The notes: generated from the sequence alone by a model not told the origin. A DNA stretch of 64,000 nt from Hermatobates lingyangjiaoensis (GCA_026182355.1 JAPFBL010000239.1:1-64000), one strand, 5' to 3'; shown: positions 21,665 to 34,797, numbered from the stretch's first letter. A program made the numbers and translations.

Positions 21665-22679
21665 TAGCCACGAATGGCATTACTAAGAATGTGGGTAAAG
21701 ACTGGAATAAAGCCATTCCACCGTAGATAGCCTAAAAGACGAATGCAATAAGTGATTAGACGTCTGGAAAAAGCAAATAAAAAGTGCAACTAGCAATCAT
21801 AGCATACCCTAAGACTGACATTTCAAACAGCAGTCCGTTATCAGGAGAAGATTAGAAGAGAAAATTACATACAGAGGCATCTCCTTGATCTTCTAACCAT
21901 TTCGATGCCTTGTCGTGTTCTTTTTTTATTTTTAGTTCTTCTTTCAGCCATCTGCGTATTCCTTGTTTCAATCTACAAGGTTGTAGAATTACACATAGCA
22001 AAACGAGTAAAGTTAGAAAATTTATTAAAGTTCTCTGAAGCAGTAAAAGGAAAGAAATTATATAATTTAAAAATAGAAATCAAATTTCTATACGAAATCT
22101 AAATAAAAAAAAATCGTTATTAAATTATGAAATTGGTTGAAGGCTATATCTAGGGTTTTAGTTAATTCGAGTCGGTTTCATTATCATTTTAATAACTTTC
22201 TAACTTAATTCAGTCATCCCAGCTGCGGCAATGACTAAGCGAAATAAAGTACTCCGAACAGAACCACTTATCTCTTTGTCGAAATCACGGAACAGATTAC
22301 AACCGTAAACAGGTTTATTAAACCTGTTATTACTTCGTTATAAGTACATATAACATAAAGTAAATATAACTTATAAAATATATAAGTACATAATATTTGA
22401 TTTTTATTATAAGCACATTCGTTATTTGTCAGTAATTATAAGTAATCAGAAAATAACAAACTCGAAGTAGTTATTATAAAATGTTTAAGTAATAGCAAAT
22501 AGAAACTTATTTAATAAAGGGTAAAATAAATAATATTAGTTTGTGTTTATTACAGCGAAAAATAAAATACATTACGTTATGTAGCATTGTTAAATAACAT
22601 AAGGAGAATTAACAGTAAGTACTAAAGAATAAAACTATTTTTAATTAACGCATAAATACTAGTATAAATGGATAGATTC
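21665..22679. other. Noncoding intron sequence
   Basis: Very AT-rich from 22300 on, with local ATAAGTACATA repeats near 22345-22395. No gene. Confidence 0.4.
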
Positions 22680-22880
22680 CACACAAAAGTAGGAGTAAAT
22701 ATAGTACTACACATAAAATTACGGATCGCTTCTTTACTACGGTTAAAAAAGTTAATGAAATAGTCTTCACATTTGGAAATTTAATAGTATAAACAACGCG
22801 TTTCGAACACTGTGGAGATTATTTTATTAAGTTTTTTACTCCTCAATAAGTAAATAGCACATAATAACTGATTGTACTAA
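22680..22880. mobile_element. Foldback relic, family GTTTCGAACAC
   Basis: It contains ataaacaacgcgtttcgaacactgtgg and the outer-end string ctcaataagtaaatagcacataataactgattg shared with 59530-59600. Only half an element is visible. Confidence 0.5.
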
Positions 22881-23479
22881 CTTACCATGGTTAGTTATAA
22901 TTTACCTAATTGTTGTTTTTTAATTTCTTTATCTGAGATAGATACATCTCTCTTAAAGGACTGTTTTAAATTCTTTCTATAATAGTTTTCTTAAACTCTA
23001 TACCATCTATTCTTTATGAAAGTACCCTCAGACCTGCATTGGTGGATATAATAAAACCGTCATGTTATTGGTCGAAAGGTCAGGGTGCATGCTTATGAAT
23101 CAAACAGGATATAATAAAATCAACGGCCACAGGGGTAAAGAGTGACTCCTTCGTTATTTGTCAGCTATTTCGTACATTAGTGAGCGAATTCACAGCCTGC
23201 CACTATACAAGGAGAACTAAATGTTATATGATCAAATTTATTAGAACAGAGATCTTTGACGAGTAACTGACATCGTACAGGCTAGACAGAGACAGCTAGA
23301 CGTTCTAGGTATTTCTAGGGGCACCGGTTGGGTGATTTGACATCGGGAGTCTTTAATTTTACATTAAGCTATTACACTAGGGATTCCCCAAAGAACGGGA
23401 TGAATAATATTTCCGCCTGTCATCTACAGTAAAAAAAATCTACAGTCATAAATCAAACAAGGCGAAATCCAAATCGTCT
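22881..23479. other. Noncoding intron sequence with a SINE-like relic
   Basis: Around 23245-23385 phrases such as gatctttgacgagtaactgacatcgtacaggct match the SINE body on the minus strand, but it is heavily decayed. Confidence 0.45.
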
Positions 23480-24392
23480 GCACTGTTACTAAGGATGCTA
23501 CCCATAGAGCAGGGGTTCTCAATGGGGGTGAAATTCAAATCATCAGTACTATGAGAAAGGACGCTACCCATAGAGCAGGGGCGAAATTCAAATCATCAGT
23601 ACTATGAGAAAAGACGCTACCCACAGAGCAGGGGTGAAATTCAAATCATCAGTACTATGAGAAAGGACGCTACCCATAGAGCAGGGGTTCTCAATGGGGG
23701 TGAAATTCAAATCATCAGTACTATGAGAAAGGACGCTACCCATAGAGCAGAGGTTCTCAATGGGGGTGAAATTCAAATCATCAGTACTATGAGAAAGGAC
23801 GCTACCCATAGAGCAGGGGTGAAATTCAAATCATCAGTACTATGAGAAAGGACGCTACCCACAGAGCAGGGGTTCTCAATGGGGGTGAAATTCAAATCAT
23901 CAGTACTATGAGAAAGGACGCTACCCATAGAAGCAGGGTCAATGGGGGTGAAATTCAAATCATCAGTACTATGAGAAAGGACGCTACCCATAGAGCAGGG
24001 GTTCTCAATGGGGGTGAAATTCAAATCATCAGTACTATGAGAAAGGACGCTACCCATAGAGCAGAGGTTCTCAATGGGGGTGAAATTCAAATCATCAGTA
24101 CTATGAGAAAGGACGCTACCCATAGAGCAGAGGGTTCTCAATGGGGGTGAAATTCAAATCATCAGTACTATGAGAAAGGACGCTACCCATAGAGCAGGGG
24201 TTCTCAATGGGGGTGAAATTCAAATCATCAGTACTATGAGAAAGGACGCTACCCATAGAGCAGGTGTTCTCAATGGGGGTGAAATTCAAATCATCAGTAC
24301 TATGAGAAAGGACGCTACCCACAGAGCAGGGGTTCTCAATGGGGGTGAAATTCAAATCATCAGTACTATGAGAAAGGACGCTACCCATGCAC
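23480..24392. repeat. 66-bp minisatellite, about 15 units
   Basis: The unit runs from actatgagaaaggacgctacc through catagagcaggggttctc to aatgggggtgaaattcaaat and catcagt. Most units are 66 bp and a few are about 53 bp because ggttctcaatggg is missing. Since 66 is a multiple of three, both strands show long open frames with 22-residue repeats. These are not supported as protein. Confidence 0.92.
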
Positions 24393-25483
24393 ACAAATTG
24401 TTTGAAACGTGTAGAATAAAACAAAAGCTTCTTTTTTATGTATGGAGACTTTGATTTATCTCTTTACTCCAGTACTAATGTAAGTACTACGAATAGAAGA
24501 AAGGGAATCATGAAGGAAGCAGAGATTTCAAGGAATATTCGATCATTTCTAAGTCATGTTGAATATTGAAATGGCACGAGAACATTAGTGATGATATATC
24601 GTTACAATGAGGACCTCCTCAAAGCAGGGACTTTCTCTGAACTGCAGCAGAGCGGAGAAAGTCCATCACAAAGTTCCCACCCTATCACTTAAACGATGTT
24701 CAATGGAACACAAAACACTTTCTCCCGTCTTCCTCCCACACCTAACCATCTGGTAAGTATTATCTGCCTGGCTCTCATACGCCTTGTCATGTCATCGGAA
24801 TCGTCTGACTTTCAGCCAGTGAAACTGACTCAAGTCAAACATCTGACTATGTCTTAAGTGAATGGGATATTTCGCTGTCACCTACTCAACTTTTCAACAC
24901 TAATATAGCTTTATTAGAAAAAAAAAATTTCATAAAAATCAACAAATATTCTATTTTGCAATAACATTAATAAAGGAGACTCCGGCTGGAGCCCACTTTT
25001 AGAGAAGTTATATATTTATAAAAATATGAAATATAATAACTTTTCCCTTCGTTTTTTACCTTTATTTAATTCTGTATTTCCACTTTTATTAATCCAACGA
25101 ATTTCTCTTTCATTATTCTCTAACAATTATTCCTGAAAGTGAAACAAAATTAAAAAGAAATTATTTAAATTCCACAGATTTTGCAAAACAAATTTTTGTA
25201 CAAATAAAATATAAAACCGATCGACAAGATATGCGAAAAAACATACCACAGAGGAAAAATTATTTAACCTACATTTTTGCTTTTAATTTCAGAATATTTC
25301 TATTCACTGGTATAAAAAAGTATTGACTGCTTGTAAAGTTTAGTGTTACCTTTTGAAAATTCATCGCAGTAACCTTATACGGTGGTATTGCTTTTTTATG
25401 CTATTGATCATTTATTGCTACTGAGCTTGGCAGACACTCTCGGAGGGACTGCATAAATGTACAGTAGTATGCAAAGGGAGAGG
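24393..25483. other. Noncoding intron sequence
   Basis: 24600-24790 is less AT-rich but has no frame or splice context I can support. The rest is AT-rich. Confidence 0.4.
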
Positions 25484-26046
25484 CAGTGGCATGGTAAGGG
25501 CAGTTCACCGTGCAGCACGTGCCAGGGGGCGGCATTTTGGGGAATAAAAATAGAAAAAAATTAAAATATAAAAAACTAACACCAAATATGAAATTTTTTA
25601 CTAAAATGAATTTTTAAGGTCGTAATTATTTTTATGTTTTACATGTTTAATACTGTTTTTAAACTGTAATATTTGCAAATCAAAAACAAATGTATTTTAA
25701 ATTTTTCAAAACTATTTTTTTGATAGGTTTGAAAATGTATTATATTTATTTGTGTAGAGAGTTAATTAAATTTAAGAATTTTTTTAATGATTTGAATTAT
25801 ACATTTTTGTTTTGAAAATTTTTTTTAGTTTTCTTCTTTGATGACTGTTTATGTATTTATGTTGACGTGTACAGTAATAAGATGTAAGTCTGAAGCCAAT
25901 GAAAGCAGTCTAAAATTAGATGATTGATTGTAATTTCATAAAATTAAATCTTTTTCAGAGGACGTTTTGGAGTTTTGAATATTGACAAATTATCAACGGC
26001 TAACGTGGATGGGGGCGGCATGAATAGTTTCTATGCCACTAGGAGG
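25484..26046 (+). mobile_element. hAT-type nonautonomous element, copy 3
   Basis: The body matches the 18.0-19.1 kb elements (gcacgtgccagggggcggcatttt, ttttaaggtcgtaattattttt, attgacaaattatcaacgg). It starts CAGTGGCATGG and ends near TATGCCACTA. No clean target duplication is visible. Confidence 0.75.
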
Positions 26047-27054
26047 AGGGAAGGGAGAGATTTGAGGTGAAGAGGAGAGAATGCGTGAGGTAGAGCGAAG
26101 GTGGACATGCCTAGTCATCTCATCTGCTCACGATCGTAAAGTTGATCGCCCTGCGGTTTTTGTTGATTCTGCCGTGTAGTATACTGAGTTAATACCACCG
26201 AATCAATAAGGGATGGGAAAAGTCAAGGATTTATCTGTTAGTCCTTTACCTCTGTTTGTATTTAATTCAAAAAATTAGCCGGTTATGCGAGCGTGCGTGT
26301 TGGTGCGGGATATTGATTTGCTTCCTAGCTCACCTACACATTTAAATAGTTTAAGCACATGAGCTGAGCCTTTACAAACAACTGCTCTCTTCATTTATAC
26401 AAGTAATCCCGAGGGAATGAATCTAGTTTATTTTATTTCATACAAAAGCAATGTATCTACGTGAGACTCAATTACCTTTTATTTAAAACACCATATAAAG
26501 ACCAAGTCATTTTCTTTTTATTAACTATTCCAAAAGCTTACTAAACTTCACAATAAATGTTCTAGTTGAGAAACCAAACAAAATTGTTAACTGTTACACA
26601 AAGCTATTATATTCTAAAATAAATAAATGAAATATCAAGTGCTATTTAAAATGAACAAAAGCCTACCGTATTCTGATGCACTTACTTTATGCTAAGCCAA
26701 TATTTATTAAATTAGGTAATTTTGATTAGTCGAAACAGAAAGACAAAACATACACCTGAATGAAAAACGTTCATACTGTATAGCAGGACAGTGCCAGTGT
26801 AGTCGGAGACAGCGCGACCCTACCGCTTATTTCAATGACAGTGCCGTGTGCATTCCTTAATCAGATCCGCTACCAGTATCACACAACGGACTTCTAAAGA
26901 GACATTTATTCTTGGAGCTAATTTAACTATTCAACTCCGTCGTAATCGTTAATTTTTTTATTATCTTATCTCTCGTGAAGACCGTTCAAACCGAAAATTA
27001 GAGAGTGTAAGTATGTTCGTATCTTTACTCTGTTTCTATAGTTTACTGTAAAAC
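26047..27054. other. Noncoding intron sequence with a hammerhead-like relic
   Basis: At about 26975-27015 the plus strand reads CTCGTGAAGACCGTTCAAACCGAAAATTAGAGAG, related to 31230, 54960 and 55835. No gene. Confidence 0.45.
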
Positions 27055-27650
27055 GTATATATATATATATATGATCAATAACCACATTGAAATGAAACAA
27101 GTTACATCTTCAACCGTAACATAGCGTTATGAGAGTATAAAGCAATGAACTAGTGCAGAAATAAACATCTGATTTGAACAAGTGACGAAAGACTGGATTT
27201 ATATTATTAATCATTAATGTTAATCACTTATTATTGGTTAATCTTATTTAGTTATTATAAATCTTTCTAACCTATTAAGCGGTTTCTCAGAGATCAAAAA
27301 TCCAACTGAAACACTAGATGCAGAAAACATCTGTAGAGGGTTGAAAGAGTGGGAGGGAAGAGTGTATTTACATATGTGGTTTGATCATTGATTGATATTA
27401 TAACGTGTTATATTGAAATATTTATATATATATGATCAAACCACAATATGAAATGGGAAAACAAGACTAAGATCTTTCAACCGTAACAAGCGGTCTTCGT
27501 CAGAGTCAAAAACCCAACTGAAACACTAGATGCAGAAAACATCTGTTGAGGGGTTGAGAAGAGTGGGAGGGAAGAGTGGTATTTCATATTGTGGTTTGAT
27601 CATTGATTGTTATTTCACGTGTTTATGTGAAATATTTATATATATATACC
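27055..27650. repeat. Cluster of family-K hammerhead-like repeats
   Basis: A short relic at 27070-27130, a diverged arm at 27285-27400 and an inverted pair at 27433-27640 between TA tracts. Inside the pair, gaaacactagatgcagaaaacatctg is followed by ttgagaagagtgggagggaag. The same 60-bp centre occurs in the diverged arm, so this cluster is itself duplicated. Confidence 0.65.
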
Positions 27651-29560
27651 AAATTTTGAAGAAATGTGGCGGTTTATTGAAATAACATATAATTTACTGA
27701 GTTTACTTAAAACAGTGAATTTCAGGGAATATTAATCAGTATTTTTCAATTTTAGTTTTCAGGAAAATTTGAATAAACAAAAACACAAGACATAAAGTTT
27801 TATTTTAACTATAAGCAATATAATATTGCATTTATGATTTAATTAACCAAAAACAAACGGTAAATAATTTATTTTGTAAACATAATTGGTTTAAAATAAT
27901 AAAAACAGAATATTGGTTTATAGTGAGTGATCTTCTATATTGAGCCAAAAGGTGCAAGAGTTTATTGAGTTTATAACCAAGAGATCACACTCATTAGGCA
28001 GGCTTAAGCAGATTACTTCCTTTTTTTTTTTCTCGTGACGACGAAGTCTTAACATTTTATAACTATATCCACTCTAATGAGAGACTTACTAACGAAAGGT
28101 TAAAAGCAGCCATTTTATATTCACTCAGGTTTATAAGAATAGATATTCCGATTTATACAACATCAGTAGGAGAAGAAAAAGAAAAGATGGGAGGAGGAGG
28201 ATTTGCCTTCTTGTTAACGAGTTTTGTTACAAACTTTTCAAACTTTTGTTCCTTCGTCTTCTTTTTTTTATTCTTAAAATGTTATATTCATTTTACATAG
28301 TCTCACTTGTTACTGCCTCTTTTCTATACAATATTTGATAATCAATATAAATCTCAATCCTGCAGCGAATTTCTTCAAGGTCACAGAGATTACCAGGCTT
28401 AATGAGCAGGTCTTTATTTAATTATATTATTTGACAATAATACTGATAACATTTTCCTATAGTAAAAAAAATTGATTTGTTTCTAAACTTAATTATAATT
28501 ACTTCATTTCCATTTTTCTTAATTTTAATATTATAGTACGATAAAATAACATGTTTAATATAAAACATAAATAGATATTATATTTATGAACCTAAGAAAA
28601 ACGAGGTCTATTATTTCCTAAGTGTTTTATTTGATTACTGTGGCAGAATTTTAATTACCGAGGCGTAGCTAATGGAGATAATTAGGCAAGGGAATAACAG
28701 TTCATTATTCTCGAGGCCCATACAATATTTTATCTACAGAAAAAGGTCTATAATAATAATAATAATAATAATGTATTAAGTGTAATTAATATAAAAACAA
28801 TTAATAATAACTCTTTATAAAAAAATAAAAGTTTAAGAAAGCTAAATAGAAGTATGAAAGCAAAACAGAGTGGAATGACTAGCAATAAAGGTTGGATTTA
28901 AAAATCAGGCTTGTCAACCTAACTCTTCACGATCTTAATTCAATTAATCTAAAAATCAATGTCAACAAAATAATTAGGTTGGACAACCTGGATTATAGCC
29001 CTGTATTTTACATTATTCTCCCGCCTTTTTTCATTTTGTTCTGTTCTTAATTACGTCTTACATTATAACTTGAAAACTAAACGTAAAAAGTTATTTACAG
29101 AATAGAATAACTAGCTAATACAGCTGGGATTTAAAAAATCAGTTATTTTAGTCTATACTTGTGTGACCTTAAGACCTTTTAGTCTTCAGAATATGAAGAA
29201 GAAGAGGTGTTCTGCTCGGCTGGCAAACTGGAACTAACCACTCAGCGCGTACGGTGACTACAGACTGGCCACTGTTGTTAAAGAGTTCTTCCTCCTACAT
29301 TATCTTTGTAGGTCCTACAAACTCTACTCTCCTATTGGTCACCATTGTAACGAATCATATTCCTTTCCCCGGACCATTCATAGAAAACAATATATATATA
29401 AAATTCTTTTTTTTTTCATGCAAATGCTCATAAATTCTGTAATTGGTGAACTCTGAGGATGTCTACAAGAATAGAAAAAACGTCAGGTAAAGGTGTTTGA
29501 GAATTACTGAATATTTGATCAAACCTTGAGAAATAGATTGGAATAATACGATATTTATAA
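27651..29560. other. AT-rich intron sequence
   Basis: An (ATA)n run at about 28751-28772 and a T run at 29408-29417. A sparse 29220-29330 stretch is more balanced in composition. No gene or element recognised. Confidence 0.45.
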
Positions 29561-29573
29561 AGTCAGGAGTGAC

Positions 29574-29594
29574 CGGGGGGGGGGGGGGGGGGGG
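29574..29594. repeat. Poly-G tract
   Basis: About 20 consecutive G. Proline and glycine runs in the surrounding open frames come from this tract. Confidence 0.95.
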
Positions 29595-29629
29595 TATTCT
29601 GCACATTAAAATAAAAGATATAGATTTAT

Positions 29630-30365
29630 TTATAACGTTCAAAGATGGGCTCCTTGTGGATTTTTGGTCTAAAGAAGTAACACTCCTGTTTATATGCCAA
29701 CGTTTAACCAAAAAATGTTTGGCATTTTCAAGGTTAAAAAACAATTTATTGACAGCATAAGTAGTGGAAACAAAACATTTAGGGAATATCAACAAACAGA
29801 AAACAAAAACCATAAAATCACATATGGTAGAAGAAAATCACGAAACATAGCTAGTGTTATTGCTTTTCAATAGAAAATATGTACTTTTTCAAAAAAACAA
29901 TAACACTTGCTATGTTTTGTGGTTTTCTTTTAGTTTATGTGGTGTTTATGGTTTGAGGTAAAATGGATAAAGAAACAAAAGTCTCCACACAAATGAAGTT
30001 TTACTCAACAGCAACAATTCGTTTCGAACACTTTGTGTTCATCATCAGGAAGGCACCAAGGATGTGGTGCTGACGGGTTGGTCCAGTGAAACATTTTGTT
30101 TGTTTATCCATTTTACCTCAGAATGAGTAAATACCACACAATTACGGATTGCACAACTAATGGTTTATGGTTTGTTTTATTATGTGTTTTGTTTTCTGTT
30201 GGTTGATATTCCCTGGATGTGTTGTTAATCACTACATATGTCATCAATTAAATTGTTTTTAGCCTTAAAAATCCCAAACAATTTTTGGCGAAACATTGGT
30301 ATATAAACAGGAGTGCAGTTTCTTTAGACCAAAAACTCCTCAACAAACCCATCTTTGAACTTTAA
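29630..30365. mobile_element. Three nested foldbacks
   Basis: The outer arms (about 29636-29820 and 30165-30360) match inverted: gttcaaagatggg..tttttggtctaaagaa..actcctgtttatat. A second pair (cgaaacatagctagtgttattg / caataacacttgctatgtttt) spans 29839-29935. A third element (29955-30162) of the GTTTCGAACAC family has TGAGGTAAAATGGATAAA ends. On its minus strand at 30018-30050 is CTGATGA, T, GAACAC-AAA-GTGTTC, GAAA, CG: a perfect 6-bp stem. Confidence 0.7.
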
Positions 30366-30935
30366 AGAATCAGTGGTTGAGAAGCTACATCAATATTTAT
30401 TTATAACAGTCCCTTTTTATTAATCATCCTAAACTGATGAAAACAATTGGGTAATCCATCATTCGAACAGTAAGCAAAACAATAGCAACACCCATTGCAT
30501 AACTGATGGAATTACCAAAATAGAATTAACGAAGGAAAAGGTAAATCTATTTCAGATATTAATTTCATGCTTGATTAAGTCTGAATACTGCGGTGATGTG
30601 GCCAGATTTTTTTTTTTTTTAGACATCTGATGTAATCACCGGCTGCCACATCAGATTATTGATCCAGAATATTTAAGCTATTTTTGCGTTGTATAAAGGT
30701 TACGATATGAAATCGTAGACAAGGTAGGTGAGCAGAGTAGATTGTCTCAGTAGGTAGACTTCAGGCCAACACTCACAGTAGAAACATAGTTTGCTTTAAC
30801 AAGTAACACATCTACTTACTGTACAACTTATCTTTTTCATAAAGCATTTAAAATCTTTTTGAAAGATGGGGCTTTTATTTCTTAGTATGAATAATTTAAA
30901 CTCCATATTTATCAGCTTTTGCGACAGCTTAGTCC
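30366..30935. other. Noncoding intron sequence
   Basis: A T run at 30607-30620. The stretch agacatctgatgtaatcaccggctgccacatcagat is not long enough to assign. Confidence 0.4.
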
Positions 30936-31538
30936 TCCCCCCCCCCCCCCCAATTTCTTATTGTGATTTGATCATATATATATAAGTAAATGTCCGATTT
31001 TACCTTATTTAGTTAAGTCGAAAATTTTTCTAATTTTCTGAAACACTTTTTCAAATTCATGTTGCGTAGGTCATGAATTAACTCACCATATTTCTTATTA
31101 TTCACTATATTGTTCGACATGTTTCCATTTTCCAAGTCACCATCTTCAAGAATTAAACATTATTAGGCATAATTAACTTTTAAAGAATAAAGCAACAAAT
31201 AAAACTAATTAAGCTAGCATTAATTAAGACTTACAGTCTCTAATTTTCGATTTTACCAGGAGAGAAGAGATAGGGACACCAAGCGTACTTGCGAAGTGAC
31301 AGTTGGAGATTTAAAAATTGGGTATTTGACTCTGACGAAGACCGCTTGTTACGGTTGAAAGATCATAGTCTTGTTTTCCCATTTCTTATTGTGGTTTGAT
31401 CATTGATATATAAATATATATATAGTAGCAGTTTGCTTCTCAACGCAAGTACTTCGCACTTCTTCCCGATGACGACGGATGTCGACATATCAAAGTGTGT
31501 TCTGTAGTGACTTTCTGTGTTCTTTCCTATTTGTTAAA

Positions 31539-31570
<32 letters not shown>
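30936..31570. repeat. Mixed PLE-type repeats: poly-C, family K and two other motif families
   Basis: A poly-C run (about 30937-30951) adjoins a family-K end. 31215-31310 carries tctctaattttcgattttaccaggagagaagag (minus-strand TCTCCTGG..GAAAATTAGAGA). 31310-31405 is family K on the plus strand. 31420-31540 is the GATGACGACGGATGTCGACAT family. A (TA)n tract follows at about 31543-31577. Confidence 0.65.
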
Positions 31571-31581
<11 letters not shown>

Positions 31582-31597
31582 AAGAACATAAGCATAC

Positions 31598-31700
31598 TTG
31601 GCAGAAACTTGCTTCTTTATAAGTTTCTACCAACTATGTTTTTTTTTTAATAATATGTGCTTAAAAGAAGGACTGCTACCAAAATTTACGTCAACCACTC
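31598..31700 (+). pseudogene. PLE N-terminal coding relic
   Basis: The plus strand reads ...FFNNMCLKEGLLPKFTSTT, matching the NNVCVKEGLLPKF segment at 9800-9837. It continues as a short open frame but no RT motif follows. Truncated remnant; not expected to be functional. Confidence 0.45.
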
Positions 31701-32370
31701 AGCTAAACTCACTCCTCTTATTATACATAAACTTAAAATCACTAAATGCAGTTACATTGAGTAAAAAGGTTGCCATCATGTGGATCAAACTACATTTATG
31801 AATGAGTTTGAAGAGAGCCTCAGGTCTGTTGTTACGGACGGACACCTTCCAATAGAGCCCTAATTGGATCACTTGGATGAGCCAACGTAATTTAATGAAC
31901 ACAGAAAGTCCGGTTTTATCAGCGCTAATAGTAATAATTGCCATAAGAGATCAATTACTTCATTCAAGAATTTCAACTAGCACAGTTCCGGCAACCCAAG
32001 GCCATTAGTCCTAACACTTCCTTCGTCAGTAAAACAACAAATTAGTTCTATTTTCAACAAACTGAAAATTGCTTATATGCAAGTGCCGTATACTTTTAAA
32101 GAACAAATATAACATCTCTGAAATTAATACTACAAAATTTGGGCTATCACAGTATTATGATCTTTCTGTGTTATGAGATTTCGTTTGTTACCTAATTTAC
32201 TTCGTTAGGTTTGATTTAGGGAGGGGGGAATTTTCTAGGAAACATTTTGTACTAAAAAATGTAACTTCTTGAAGTTTAAACAGAAGGGTTTCAATTATTC
32301 AGCTCCTGCTGTAGAATGCCAGCTAGCTTTAGGAGTAGTGTTTTTTATTATAACAGAATGATTTTGGCAA
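31701..32370. other. Noncoding intron sequence
   Basis: No feature supported. Confidence 0.4.
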
Positions 32371-33040
32371 AAATCAGGGACCAGTCTGACCTCAATCTCT
32401 TTTCGAGCATGATCATGGTTCAAGAGATATAGTTAAGGTATATTCCCGACCTCCATCTGGCTGCAGTTGTCCATGAATGAGGATACCTTGAATGCTAACT
32501 GCTGGTTGCCAGATTGACTGCTGGCAACCATGATTGATATTGTTAGAAATCAGTGGCCAGTGTAACCTAAATTTCCTTTTGAGCATGACCATGGTCCAAA
32601 AGATATAGTTAAAACCCTGGCCTTAATCTGACTGCAGTTGTCCATGATTAAATATTCTTTACAGAAGTCGTCCATGTGCATGGTTTACTTTGAGGCTTTC
32701 GTGTACTTGACGAATATTGGAAGCATAAGAGTGGTTTCTCAAAGTAATTCCAGTTGATTAGGGCGATTAGAGAATGCCTTACTTTTACAACATTGACCTC
32801 AAGAACATGGAGGTCAGACTGGCCATAGATTGCTAACACCCTTTTCTACCATGTCTGGCAATCTGTAGACAGATGGAGGTAGGGGATATACCTCAACTAT
32901 ATTTCTTGGACCATGATCATGCATGCTCAAAAGGAATTTAGGTCAGATTAGCCACTAATGTTTAAGGAAATCAACCTTGGGTGCCATGGCAGTTAACATT
33001 CAAGGTATCCTTAATCATGAACAACTGTAGACAGATGGAG
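32371..33040. mobile_element. Diverged inverted copies of the 149-bp satellite unit
   Basis: 32380-32660 holds about two units in reverse orientation (gagcatgatcatggttcaagagatat, gcagttgtccatgaat). From about 32860 on the same unit runs forward. The roughly 200-bp centre (32661-32859) has a short minus-strand frame I do not recognise. The layout suggests a foldback element whose right arm was amplified into the satellite that follows. Confidence 0.6.
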
Positions 33041-34797
33041 GTATATATCTTGGGCCATGATCATGCTCAAAAGGAAACTTAGATCAGACTAGCTACTAAT
33101 TTTTAAGAAAATAAACCTTGGGTTGATTAACTGCATGGCAGTTAACATTCAAGGTATCCTTAATCATGAACAACTGTAGACAGATGGAGGTATATATCTT
33201 GGGCCATGATCATGCTCAAAAGGAAACTTAGATCAGACTAGCCACTAATTTTTAAGAAAATAAACCTTGGGTTGATTAACTGCATGGCAGTTAACATTCA
33301 AGGTATCCTTAATCATGAACAACTGTAGACAGATGGAGGTATATATCTTAGGCCATGATCATGCTCAAAAGGAAACTTAGATCAGACTAGCCACTAATTT
33401 TTAAGAAAATAAACCTTGGGTTGATTAACTGCATGGCAGTTAACATTCAAGGTTCCTTAATCATGAACAACTGTAGACAGATGGAGGTATATATCTTGGG
33501 CCATGATCATGCTCAAAAGGAAACTTAGATCAGACTAGCCACTAATTTTTAAGAAAATAAACCTTGGGTTGATTAACTGCATGGCAGTTAACATTCAAGG
33601 TATCCTTAATCATGAACAACTGTAGACAGATGGAGGTTATATTCTTGGGCCATGATCATGCTCAAAAGGAAACTTAGATCAGACTAGCACTAATTTTTAA
33701 GAAAAATAAACCTTGGGTTGATTAACTGCATGGCAGTTAACATTCAAGGTATCCTTAATCATGAACAACTGTAGACAAATGGAGGTATATATCTTGGGCC
33801 ATGATCATGCTCAAAAGGAAACTTAGATCAGACTAGCTACTAATTTTTAAGAAAATATACCTTGGGTTGATTAACTGCATGGCAGTTAACATTCAAGGTA
33901 TCCTTAATCATGGAACAACTGTAGACAGATGGAGGTATATATCTTGGGCCATGATCATGCTCAAAAGGAAACTTAGATCAGACTAGCTACTAATTTTTAA
34001 GAAAATAAACCTTGGGTTGATTAACTGCATGGCAGTTAACATTCAAGGTATCCTTAATCATGAACAACTGTAGACAGATGGAGGTATATATCTTAGGCCA
34101 TGATCATGCTCAAAAGGAAACTTAGATCAGACTAGCCACTAATTTTTAAGAAAATAAACCTTGGGTTGATTAACTGCATGGCAGTTAACATTCAAGGTAT
34201 CCTTAATCATGAACAACTGTAGACAGATGGAGGTATATATCTTGGGCCATGATCATGCTCAAAAGGAAACTTAGATCAGACTAGCTACTAATTTTTAAGA
34301 AAATAAACCTTGGGTTGATTAATTGCATGGCAGTTAACATTCAAGGTATCCTTAATCATGAACAACTGTAGACAGATGGAGGTATATATGTTGGGCCATG
34401 ATCATGCTCAAAAGGAAATTAGATCAGACTAGCTACTAATTTTTAAGAAAATAAACCTTGGGTTGATTAACTGCATGGCAGTTAACATTCAAGGTATCCT
34501 TAATCATGAACAACTGTAGACAGATGGAGGTATATATCTTGGGCCATGATCATGCTCAAAAGGAAACTTAGATCAGACTAGCTACTAATTTTTAAGAAAA
34601 TAAACCTTGGGTTGATTAACTGCATGGCAGTTAACATTCAAGGTATCCTTAATCATGAACAACTGTAGACAGATGGAGGTATATATCTTGGGCCATGATC
34701 ATGCTCAAAAGGAAACTTAGATCAGACTAGCTACTAATTTTTAAGAAAATAAACCTTGGGTTGATTAACTGCATGGCAGTTAACATTCAAGGTATGG
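33041..34797. repeat. 149-bp tandem satellite, about 12 units
   Basis: The unit contains ggccatgatcatgctcaaaa, ggaaacttagatcagact, aataaaccttgggttgatta and tccttaatcatgaacaactg. Successive cagatggagg starts fall about 149 bp apart (33181, 33330, 33478 and on). Units differ by a few substitutions and 1-bp indels, so homogenisation was recent. It stops at gtatggacaactgcaac. Confidence 0.95.

Noticed and set aside
23588..24454. Repeated 22-residue protein frames on both strands
   Set aside because: They follow from a stop-free 66-bp minisatellite, and frame is lost at the 53-bp units.
29463..29813. Proline-rich 116-codon minus-strand frame
   Set aside because: The prolines come from a poly-G tract and the rest is a foldback arm.
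32380..34797. CRISPR-like array
   Set aside because: The 149-bp units are contiguous with no unique spacers, and the sequence is animal nuclear DNA.
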